Shown: piece by piece, positions 32,680 to 42,516 of the stretch | How positions within the stretch are numbered: the stretch's first letter is position 1 | How the letters are laid out: every line of letters starts with the position of its first letter | Origin: Vandiemenella viatica | Taxonomy: Eukaryota > Arthropoda > Insecta > Orthoptera > Morabidae | NCBI GenBank assembly: GCA_031002005.1 | Contig: JARYHS010008074.1 | Span: forward strand, 183,916,494 to 183,980,493 | DNA: 64,000 nucleotides | Reading direction: 5' to 3' | Made by a program: the position numbers and the translations under genes | The notes under the pieces: generated by a model | Database searches by the model: none | What the model saw: the letters and a program-made list of their open reading frames with translations, nothing else | Told to the model about the DNA's origin: nothing

Positions 32680-34847
32680 AGCATTACCACCCTTTAGGCA
32701 TCACTCCACAGAGAGGATGACCATTATTTAAATGTATGTACACAACATTCAGTAACCAGGGCGACCAATACTTAGTGCATGACCCTACACAAATAAACTT
32801 CCTCTACACTATGGGCATGACACTCATACATATATATAAAATAGGCTTCACCACAAGAGTTGGGTTGACCTTATATTTTTCTCAAAGGCGTCACTGATGT
32901 AGTTACATTATTAATTAACATAAAATATATAACATAGAAAACATTTCCATCAACATACTATTGCGATATGCGCAGATATGACTAATTTTGTAACATGTAA
33001 TGGATTCTTAGAGATGTAACGTCAAAACTGATAGAAGTTTTCATCTTTTGGTTGTTAAAGATTGAATTGACGTTCGAATTGGAGTCATGCATTATCTTAA
33101 GTGTTTATATTATGTACCTTAGAGAGTTTTGGGGTCAGTGATACCTATGGTTTCTTACACTGAAGAAATTAAGATGTGTTTTGTAATGTGATGATAATAA
33201 CACATACTTTCAACATTTATAATATTAAAATTCTTTGAAACTTTTAACTTCATTACGTAATTTGCTTTATACATTGTCTTATTTACCCAACTTAGGTTGA
33301 GGAATTTTTGTGCTTTGTCGCACCTTAGGCACTTTATAGTGGCCTTAAGCAACCAGATTTAGAGAGCAATGTTTATTATAAACACCACTTGAATTGATTT
33401 GATAAAATATAACTGACATGAATCTATAATTTTTTTTCTCTTGTAACATTATTATGTGATATATTTGGTCCAGGGGACAGAGATCCCATTATGAGTACAC
33501 TACTAGGACCTACTTATTTTTCTTAACAAGAAGATGATATACCAATTGTAAAGGTTATATAACATTTTTACACCAGTGTACTGGTCAACACAACTGGAGT
33601 TGTGATAACTTAAAGAGAGATATTTTGTAAAATTTTGTCATCAGTATACTGATGAAGTGAAACTACGTTTCAAACATACATCACTTTTGTACTCTCACTT
33701 TACACAGCAGTGTACTGCTGAATGGAAACTATGTTTCCTTATAATTTTTCCCCTACACATTTTTAGGATGTTTCGTTTTATTTTGGGGACAATATTTTGT
33801 AAATACAATACTTTGTAATTATTATTATTGTAATAATTTTATTATACTTAAGTGTACATTAACTTGGCAAGAACCAAGTGCAATTTGTGTTTCTTTACTT
33901 TGATATTTTTTATTGTATTTACTAACCTACTTGTACATTTACTTCTGTATTTTCATTTAATTTTTCTCTTATGTACATGTTAGAGTTTAAGAACAGTTTG
34001 GCCACCACTAATTCCCAGTGTTTTTTCTGATTTGTATGTTCACAGACCAGCTAGCTGACCGAGTTCCCCAGGCCACTCCTGCTGCGACAGGAACCGGGGA
34101 AAATGGACATTTCTCGGCAGATCTAGCTATAAGGCTTTTGCTTTGTATAATTTGCGAGCCTTACAGTCAGCTCCCGTAACAGCACTGGGGTTTTCACCCA
34201 TTATTAGGGAGTTCTGTGATCAGTGTTTAAAGGGAAAGTGGTAATTTAAGGCCATAACATAACAAAATAATATTTGAACAAAGACGTTTAGAAAACGAAA
34301 GACTTTCCTACAAGGAATTGTAAAATATTTGTTCATAATTATTTGAACACAACAATTTTCTATGACCATTTTTGTAAAATGATACACATTATTGTTACCT
34401 TTTTGAAAACAAATTTGATATTTCTTGCATTAATATGTTGCAATGTACTTTTGTAATTTGTATTTATACCACTTATGTTTCTTATTTTGATAATATGTCT
34501 GATATTTTGACAATTTTGTGATTATTTATGTTACACATACTAATATTTTGTGACAATTTCACATTTTTGCTATTTGGTAATAATCGTATGAATTTAATAA
34601 TTTTTTCATTAATATTGTGATTTTGAGAATGAATGAGTTTTGGAAAATTTTGTAATAATTGAGAGAAAGTTAAAGTTATTGAGATTGTTATAAATAATAA
34701 TATTTTGCTTTTTGAGATGAATGGTGGAGAGAGAACCGAACCGACATGCGATAGTTAATTTCATTTGGGGATTTTAAATTTTTCTTTTCTATTTTCAAGA
34801 TGTTCAGTTAGTTTTCTTTAGAAAATAACTTCAATCTTCAGGGGGCA
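32680..34847 (+). other. 3' non-coding region of the retroelement
   Basis: About 2.2 kb without coding. It contains three palindrome-centred units at 33571-33586, 33640-33672 and 33704-33738, an inverted copy of the primer-site region at 34154-34168, and a G-run (34841-34845) just before the 3' LTR that could serve as polypurine tract, although it is short. Confidence 0.5.
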
Positions 34848-36191
34848 TGTAAGGATCTTGGAATTTTGGCAAATTCTAGTTTTGCTTAGGCGGGACGTAG
34901 AAATTTTGTGAAGTACAGTTTTCAACTTTAAGTAATTTCCCTGCAATCTTGCTCACAGTTGCAATTCGTCATAATAATCATTTTAATGTGTAATTATCAT
35001 ATCGGGAAATGTTTAGTTTAAGAGTTATTCCCGTTTGTTCAAGTTTTGAAGCACGCGATCAGGATAGTGAAATTCTAAGATTCGCAGTATCTTTAAATCC
35101 AGTAAAGCTACAACCGAACTTTTATCACCAGCTGTAGTCAGCACTATCCCCGATATTTTGGTAATAAAATGAAATAATTTGGCAAAGTTTAATTAGTGAT
35201 TTTAATTAAGACAAAATAATAAGCTTTTTATCTAAAAGAGATATCAATTTAAATTTTACATTAGCAGATAGCCCTAATTAAGACGATTTCAGACATATAT
35301 GGGTTTTCATCAAAAGTTTAAACATTTGTCCGGAAATTAAGTTTTTGTAAAATAGATTGTCGCGGATTGTTGTGCACGCGCGTAAAAAGTTCTAGAACAC
35401 TTAAGGATTTTACCCAGATTTGAATGTATCACTACGCGGTGGCTTAAACAGCTAAAACTTCAAAATTAATTACTCTAAATTTCTCAAGAGACTGCCGTCG
35501 GACTTCTAGTGGATAAGTCCAGATACTATCAAAGTTTAAACATTTTTAATAATCGGGATCGTCAAATAAATTTCGTACTCTTTGAGCTACGCGGAGGAAA
35601 AAGATGTGATACAGTTGCTGACGTCACTGGTTCTCGTGGTTTCGATAAAAGAGCCGGTCTGTTCCTGTCCGGGGGTCTTTTTGCTGGTCTGTTCCGGTCC
35701 GTCTGTTCCTGCCTGGCGTCTGTTTCGGTCTGACTTTCGTCGCGCTGGTTGTAACTCGCCATGCGGGCTTGTTCAACCATGTCGTGTCGTGTTAAATCAT
35801 AACTTCAATGACTGTTAAGAACTTGTAAATTTACTAAAGGGGTTTCGGTCGGTTAGATTTCTCTCCACAATCTGTAACTTTGGAAAAGATAATTCGATAT
35901 GCCTGCTCAACTGTAAATGCACTTTGAACTTTTGACTTTGAACAATAAAACTTTGGATTTTTCTAACAGTGAACTTGTGTGCTTCAGTTGTTAGCATAAA
36001 ACCCTTTTCAATATTTGGGGTTGAAATCAAATATTGTGGCGACCTAGGCATTTAGTTGAGTCATCCTGGCTACATGGTCAAATCAAATCAAAATTATTTA
36101 GCATATGTACTGAGAATTGTGAGCTATCAAGTGTTTAAGTTAAGGCACTTAGGCGATACTATAACCCCAGTATGCGGCCTTTGTCCTTACA
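34848..36191 (+). repeat. 3' LTR of the retroelement (1344 bp)
   Basis: Nearly identical to 27331-28672, and followed by the target duplication acat at 36192-36195. The minus-strand frame across the GC-rich part is open in both LTR copies (beginning MVEQARMASYNQRDESQ), but its composition comes from repeated CGGACAG-like words and I do not treat it as a gene. Confidence 0.9.
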
Positions 36192-36602
36192 ACATATAAA
36201 TTGAAAGCAGCATTACAAGCTGAATCTTCAGAATTAAAACTTCTCCTACACTCTAAATTAGGCCTTAATTCTCTAACATCATAATGTGAGCCAATCATTT
36301 CAAGAGTAAAGAAATTTTTGGAAATATTCTTTGATGTAGCTTTTTTCCATCAAATATTTTTCAAAAATGTACAAATACCATGCATACTATGTAATGTGTA
36401 CTACAGTGAAACCAAATAATTTTCTTATCCCTAAGTAATAAATTTTTCACATTTCCAAACATGCAGCAAAACATTTTTCTTAGCTCCATATCGGCGACTG
36501 AAGGCTTCTCATACCTGCATAATAGCGAAATTGTAAGCTTAAAAGTAAAATTGTAATAAGTAGTGTATATAAAAAGAATGTTTAATGATCTGCTTAACTT
36601 AC

Positions 36603-36724
36603 CCTTTGAACACTATGTATTATGAGAGTGCTTTTGCTTGTTTGAGTGGCACCAGCACGATTCCTCATTTCCAGTTCTTTGAGAGCTGAATCAGTGACAG
36701 CATCTCCGCCATTGGTCATACTGT
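36603..36724 (-). CDS. host gene internal exon
   Basis: A 122-bp minus-strand exon between acceptor tttttgatag and donor gtaagttaa. It enters in phase 1 (completing the codon left by the 61220-61358 exon) and leaves in phase 0. It encodes a hydrophilic stretch DSMTNGGDAVTDSALKELEM followed by RNRAGATQTSKSTLIIHSVQ and R. Other frames have stops. The exon sits about 400 bases left of the 3' LTR, so the retroelement inserted close to it but inside the next intron. Confidence 0.78.
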
Positions 36725-36739
36725 CTATCAAAAAATAAA

Positions 36740-37140
36740 AATAAAGGACAAACAAGTCATAATGATGTAGTAAATTTCAGTTAATTTTTGTGTACCAAGA
36801 TCAATTGTACTTAAATATTTTTCCTATTTTCATTACATGTTATTAAACAAGTCACATTTTTATTGTTAAACAATTAGCAAAGTTGATAAAAATCTGAAAA
36901 ATAGTCAAATATAAACAGTAACATTCTTAGAAAAACAACTGTTCAAATTTCTTACTAATCTCACTACTATTCATGCACCAACATTACCAGAAATTTTAAT
37001 ATCATAAAGACTACAAACTTTGTTTGTTTGATGCCTTAAACACTAATGATTCATTTCCTTAGCTTTGATATGACAATATTCATTATTGCTGCTATTGCTT
37101 AACACTAAAATATGAAGCATAATTACAAAGGGGTATTAGT
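36740..37140. other. intronic DNA, nothing recognised
   Basis: AT-rich, with no supported feature. Confidence 0.4.
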
Positions 37141-37149
37141 TATTATCAT

Positions 37150-39060
37150 TGATTTAACACATTCCATTGGAGTCATTTTTTGATGCAGCTGCTTTCCCAC
37201 TACACAATTTTTTCAATGCTTTAAGTAATTTTCTCTGTCTTAAAATAGTTTTTCTAAACCTGAAAATTTTCCCACTCTCTTATGCCTGAAATCAAATGCT
37301 AGTTTATAGTCACTGTCATCTATTTCCTACCACCTACTGTCCCAAATTTTTATACAAATATTCATCCAGGCCTTACCTTTACAACTTACTTATGCCCTTC
37401 CTGCATACTATTTAGCCATGACTAGTATTTCACGACTCTCAATCCACCTCTATTTTCATATCAGTCAATGGCTGTGTTCTATAGTTATTTCTGCAAACAA
37501 ATCTCACTGCTGAATCTTTCACCACCTCCTTCTCCTGTTTTTGTTACCCACAATGTGGATCCCATAATAACCATCCATACTCAGGCAATGATTTGACCAA
37601 GATTTTGTGCCCCAATTCCCTCACATCTCCCATACATCTTCTTGTCACCTTCTCCAATAAACACAGGTCTTTGAAACCTCTCCGTACCACCTGCCTATGT
37701 TTATATATTTTTTCCCCCTAATAACCACATTTTGGCATTTGTCTTCATTCTGTATTGACCTACCCAATCTGAACATATCACTCTGAAACTGTAAACAGAC
37801 TCATCTCATTTTAATCCCATTGAACCTTATGTTACCCACAAATAACCTAACTTCTGACTGTAAATCACCAACATACTCAGTATTACAATAATAATAATTA
37901 TTATTATTACTCCGTGATTCATTAAAAGTGTGTGGCGGAGGGTGCATTGCACCTATCTGAAAGGGTTATAGTATGGAAGGGATATACAGGATATGGCAGG
38001 AGGTGCCCATGGGCTAATGTGAGGAACCATCCCAGCAATCGACTGGAGTGATCTGGGAAAACCATGGAAAACCCAGATCAGGATGGACAGCAATGAACAG
38101 CAACAGTTTTAATACACTATCCTGTTGCGAGCTAGCCTTCACTGCCACCAAATTTGATATCACAGTTCCTACCAGGACTCCATTTTCTACATATTAATTA
38201 GTTCCCTTCCTACAAAGTCATTTTTCATTCATCCCAACAAATTTCATCTTATTTGCCATCAGTTTGTGGCTCATTCCATTAAACAACTTGGAAAGATCCA
38301 CTCACAAACTGTAAACTCCAGTTTGCTTATCTATTTCTTTCAAATTATCATGTACATATACAACTAACTGTGGTTCACATGAATAACATCACCATAACTT
38401 ATGTTGCTTATGTACAAACTTTCTTTTCTAGCATATATTTCTGGTGTGGTTGCATATCTTACCTACCACTGTGGTCACATGTCACTATGATCTTTAATTT
38501 TCAGCCAAACCCATCTCTTCTTTATAAACCTGTACTACTATGGAACTTTAACAGTCCTCTGATATGCAGCAGTTCTCCAAATTCAATTTAAATAATATTT
38601 CAAGCTATAGTAAAATGGTATATCCACCAGTCTTTAACATATCTGTAGTAATATTAACCATAACAGCCCCTTATGCTTTTCAACCTACCTCCTTCCCAGA
38701 AACTATTTATCGCTTCCTAGCCTTTTCATTTCTACAAAGATAGAGAAATATAGAGAAATTTGCATTCCAATTTTTTCCTCCCATTAATACATGAAAGGCC
38801 CTAGTTGCTTAACATCAGTTCCTTTTCCGTATCCTTTACAACTTTTAGCACACCCTCATTGCCGACTGTCTGGGTACCTGCTCTTTCTAACAGTTGTTGG
38901 AAATTCTAGTTGTATGAATACTGTTAATAAAAGCATCTGTAATTTCGCCCTTTGCTGCTACGAATTCCTTGTTTAGTTATTTCAAGTGCATCCTACAGTT
39001 TTCTAATTGTATTGTGTTCTCTTTTTTCACCTCTGTTAGATTATGCAGGCTCTAAACTTT
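37150..39060 (-). mobile_element. LINE remnant, strongly decayed
   Basis: Read on the minus strand, blocks match the same LINE family as 48299-49860. DSDYKLAFDFRHKRVGKF near 37310-37260 matches the HKLALDFRHKGVGDW-type end of ORF2, and the DNA at 38390-38640 matches 49000-49230 ('atatttctggtgtggttgcatat', 'aataatatttcaagctatag', 'atctgtagtaatattaacc'). VSVDLSKLFNGMSHKLM near 38300-38250 is the RT D-L-S-K-A-F-x-x-x-x-H block. Many stops occur. A SINE-like fragment (37985-38085) and a short (att)n are inserted or embedded. Confidence 0.6.
37985..38085 (-). repeat. SINE-type repeat, partial copy
   Basis: The plus-strand wording 'accatcccagcaatcgactggagtgatctgggaaaaccatggaaaa' parallels 56240-56300 ('gcatcccagcatttgcctgaagtgatttggggaaaccatgaaaa'). 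The tRNA-like head is missing here. Confidence 0.55.
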
Positions 39061-39069
39061 TCTTTATTG

Positions 39070-39570
39070 TTTGTTGTGTTATTGATTTTTTTTTGTCTTT
39101 TTGAACTGTATCCACTTCCTCCCAAATTTAATGCTATATAACAATGTTTGGGGGTGTGTGAACTGGTATGATTACGCACTGCTACTTGTGGCCAGCCCAC
39201 CCACTTGTCGCTACTCCTCTTCAGCCTTTCAGACAGCACTCTTCAGTGCCTTAGTGTGGTTATGGAATTTATAAGGGTTGATGGAGGTAATTTGGACCGT
39301 GTTGGGTAGGAACTGGGATACTGTTTGGCTCTGGAAAGGATTTTACAGATTCGTTAGTCAAGAACAGTCACCATCTGCGATTCAGGAAGATAGTCAGGAT
39401 TGCGAATGAAAATACATTTCCCTGGCTACTTGCTTCTAAAGAAAGTTTATTAATATCCAGAAGGTCAATTTTGAACTGTTTATTTGAAATGCCCGATTCC
39501 AGGTCAGCACCAGTCCCGCATTACAAGATAAAGTCAGGCATCGTACAACAATTCAAAAATAGCAGGTTAG
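39070..39570. other. intronic DNA, nothing recognised
   Basis: No exon or repeat I can name. A short plus-strand frame overlapping the hAT element (39471-39695) is not gene-like. Confidence 0.4.
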
Positions 39571-39580
39571 CAGTTAGAGC

Positions 39581-40174
39581 AAGAGTCCCCAAAGTGGTTG
39601 ATACCGACCCCTTGGGGTCGATAAGAGATTTCACGGGGTCGATTAATACAGGAGGGCCGAAAGGGGGTCGATTAATACTAAAGAGAATCAATTAACCTGT
39701 ACAGGATAAAATAGGAATGTTCTACTAACAATCAGTTCAATAAATTAAAGTAAAGCTCATCCTCTCAATTCTGGTCTGTTTGCGAAGTCATGTGAAGTAA
39801 ATGATAAAACTTTCAACCAATTACTTTTGCTCACTGAGGTAAGGTGGTTGTCAAGAGATAATAGTAACAGTACTGAGAGTTGAATAGTGGCTTAGGAAGG
39901 TGGATTCATTGCTATGTGATAAGTTAAAACAGTGCAACTACCATATGTTCTTTTTGGTAGGTCTTTATTTGAAATTTATTCCTTCTATAGTTCCATAGTT
40001 TTGTTCCTATTTTTTGAGATTATAATAATAGTAGAAACTATCTCGTTTTTCTGTTAATTTTATTGGGTGGATTTTATAAATTATTTTGTTGAGTTGTTTT
40101 ACAGGCATCCTTATTGCTTAGCATCAGAAATGCCAAACATGATTTAATGGGGTAAAAAGTTTGGGGACCCCCAA
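39581..40174. mobile_element. 594-bp non-autonomous hAT-type element
   Basis: The left end AAGAGTCCCCAAAGTGG and right end (inward) TTGGGGGTCCCCAAACTT are short imperfect terminal inverted repeats. They are flanked by 8-bp repeats gttagagc (39573-39580) and gttagagg (40175-40182), differing at one base. An 8-bp target duplication and ends of this type are typical of hAT transposons. Just inside the left end are repeated 'ggggtcgat' words. There is no transposase, so it needs enzyme supplied in trans. Confidence 0.82.
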
Positions 40175-40342
40175 GTTAGAGGAACAGCATTTTTAACAGC
40201 TCACATTGTCATTAATTGACTATAGAATGAACTTGGCAGTCATTACCACTTTACGACACGGCAGAGCGTGGCACATGGTGTGCTCACCCACACATAAGCA
40301 CCCAGAGACCGACTGACACTTTAAGAAACCATCGCTACTTGT

Positions 40343-40618
40343 TTAAGACTCCAGACTAACTGTATCATGGCAGTACACACACTGTGCTTCTAGCCCTTGC
40401 AGCCAACCATAACTTGTTTTGTCATCATATGACCCTATTGGCCAGTCATGTGTTTCTTTGTCACATTTTACACCAGAGACCATTCCCCAGTGCAGCCTGT
40501 CCATTCCACTCCGCCTATTGCTAGCAAAGATATTCTCTGCCTGTTTGGTCCCTGTACCAAAATAGTTTGTTGATTCTGCACTCTCAACACTCTTTTTACA
40601 GCTACTCTCCTTAAACAT
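40343..40618 (-). CDS. 91-aa open frame, unidentified
   Basis: ATG at 40618 to TAA at 40343, with varied, protein-like composition: SSCKKSVESAESTNYFGTGT, then SGMDRLHWGMVSGVKCDKE, DWPIGSYDDKTSYGWLQGLE and a C-x-x-C (AQCVYCH). I do not recognise a domain. It lacks an evident promoter, and no splice sites in phase with the host gene are visible. It could be a transposon-derived or retrocopied fragment, or chance. Confidence 0.3.
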   Translation of the reverse strand: MFKESSCKKSVESAESTNYFGTGTKQAENIFASNRRSGMDRLHWGMVSGVKCDKETHDWPIGSYDDKTSYGWLQGLEAQCVYCHDTVSLES

Positions 40619-40699
40619 ATTGAAAACTTTCCCTGAAGTCTCTCCTCAGTTATGGAACGGTTTCTTTTTTAAGCGTCTTTACCTGAAAGGAAATGGAGC

Positions 40700-41690
40700 T
40701 CTATTGGTGTCACTCTATTGTTAGTCATCTTTCTGGTTATTACATTCCTCTAGCTTCTAAACTGAATAAGTTTCAGGCTCCAAATTTGCACATATGTATT
40801 TCATTTATCCAAAACCAGATACCATATTTTTAAAAAAATTAAATTATGCTACATGGATTTCAATAGAAATAAAGGTGATCATACCCCAGCATCTGGGTTA
40901 TATATGGCTATTGCTTGTTTACTAGAAGAAGAAGATTTGTTTTCAATAATTTTCACTGGATAGCGAAGAAATGAGCTGCAACTTTGTCAATTTTAGGCTG
41001 TTTCCATTACTAGGTCTATCTTAAAAACACAGTTACCTATGAACTTGAAATTTGTCTTCACTAACAACCATAGCCTATTTTTAAATGACAAATATTATGA
41101 ATTCGATAATAATGACAATGAAACTGCTGTTAAGTAAGTAAGTAAGTTAAGTAAGTAAAGGAAGTAAAGGAAGGTATGGAAACATAAATCCGTCATTTTC
41201 CACACATGAAGGTAGGCGAGCCAGGATGAACACAAAAACATGAACAAACTATACAATATTTCAGTAAAAAATTGTCATCATGTTAGAGGAGATACATGGC
41301 AAGTAGATCAGATGTGTGCACATCGAGACTGATCTCATGACTGATCCACAGATGAACCATGTGGAAGGGGGTGGAATGCCACAGTGGGAAGAAGGAGAGG
41401 GGTGGGAGAAAGGAAGATTACCAACAATAATTTTTGGAAGGTATAATATCTATTTTCGACCATCAAAGTAAAAAAAAAATCTTGTTTGTGTGAGACGAAC
41501 CGCATAAATTTTTTAAAACCCAACATTTCAAAAAATTCAGGTTCCACCTGGACAACCAAGATAACACTGACAATGATCAATGAAGTCTACACAATCATTT
41601 AAAATGAAATGGATTAAAATCAATTTTCTTTTTTAATAAAGCAATAAAAATATATGAAAAATATGGAGCTTTTAAAAAAGAAAAATGAAT
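40700..41690. other. intronic DNA, nothing recognised
   Basis: Contains a short 'taagtaagtaag' tract (41130-41160). Otherwise nothing supported. Confidence 0.4.
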
Positions 41691-41699
41691 AAGTAAAAA

Positions 41700-41860
41700 A
41701 TTAATTGCATATTTAAAATAAATGATGGGTTTACAGGCAGTGTCTTAATGGAGGTTGAAGCTAAGGGGATGCTTAGTGTCAACGATATATCGGTATGCTA
41801 GTTCCCATCTACAGAGTTCTAAAGGAGTAGTAGTATCAGGAAAAAAAGATACCTCTGAGT
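41700..41860 (-). pseudogene. Penelope-like endonuclease tail fragment
   Basis: Minus-strand reading TTPLELCRWELAYRYIVDTK matches the C-terminal ELRRWELAYQYKLGT and KLRMCELAYRYKLGT segments of the two larger Penelope-like copies. Only this tail is present. Confidence 0.6.
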
Positions 41861-42516
41861 GAAAAACAGGTATTGAGATTGTTAGAATAGTGAGAGTCAA
41901 CCTAAAGTATGCAGTGACAAACTATGTCAGCTCACACAACTCTAATAATCTCAACACCTGTTTCACACTGAGAGGTGTCAGAAACAATAAATTAGGCTTG
42001 AATATTATTGCAGGAGAAACTGGTAATATTTGTTACATAAATGTTAATTTGGCAAAATAATCATTTTGATTTTTGGAGCATGTTTTAATGCATACTTTTG
42101 TGTTTTTGAAGGGTTCCATAAATTTCATTTGATATATATCACCAATTGTTTGCCACCATTTATAAAGAACTTACATTTTTCAAGTTTCCTGATCCACAAG
42201 ATTTTTGTTAAATGTAGTAATCCTGAGTCAAAATGAAGAATACTCAATTTCTCCAGAGTTAATTGAGCCCTACTTGCTTTGCAGAAGATGCCAAAGTGAT
42301 GACATAATATTTCAATGTGTTTTGTATTGGATACATAGAATGCTATTCATCTGCATATGCCATCAGGTAAACTATGTCCAATTATGTTATCCCATAAATT
42401 GAATTGTTAGTCATATTCAGTAAGGGTTCAATGGATACAGCATGAATAGTCAATGAAAGTGGTCATCCATATCAGACTGCTCTCTTCTTTCTACTTTTGG
42501 TGATAAAACCATTAAT

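Larger units (their letters stand above)
27331..36191 (+). mobile_element. 8.86-kb LTR retroelement without recognisable pol genes
   Basis: Two long direct repeats (27331-28672 and 34848-36191) flank a 6.2-kb interior. Each LTR begins TGTAAGGA and ends TCCTTACA, a perfect 8-base inverted terminal pair. Target duplication acat is at 27327-27330 and 36192-36195. The interior starts with TGG directly after the LTR, carries one long broken reading frame on the plus strand (29548-32450), and ends in a short G-rich tract before the 3' LTR. I see no protease D-S/T-G, RT Y-x-D-D, RNase H or integrase H-H-C-C/D-D-E motif. It lies antisense to the host gene, in one intron. I read it as a non-autonomous element that depends on another element's enzymes. 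Confidence 0.88.

Noticed and set aside
33640..33672. Hammerhead ribozyme in the LTR element 3' region
   Set aside because: CTGATGA and GAAAC are present, but there is no stem II between them. Better explained as palindrome plus hairpin.
36500..36560. Possible 23-bp minus-strand microexon before a gtatgag donor
   Set aside because: It would leave phase 2, which no downstream exon accepts, and it sits only 50 bases from another exon with no support.
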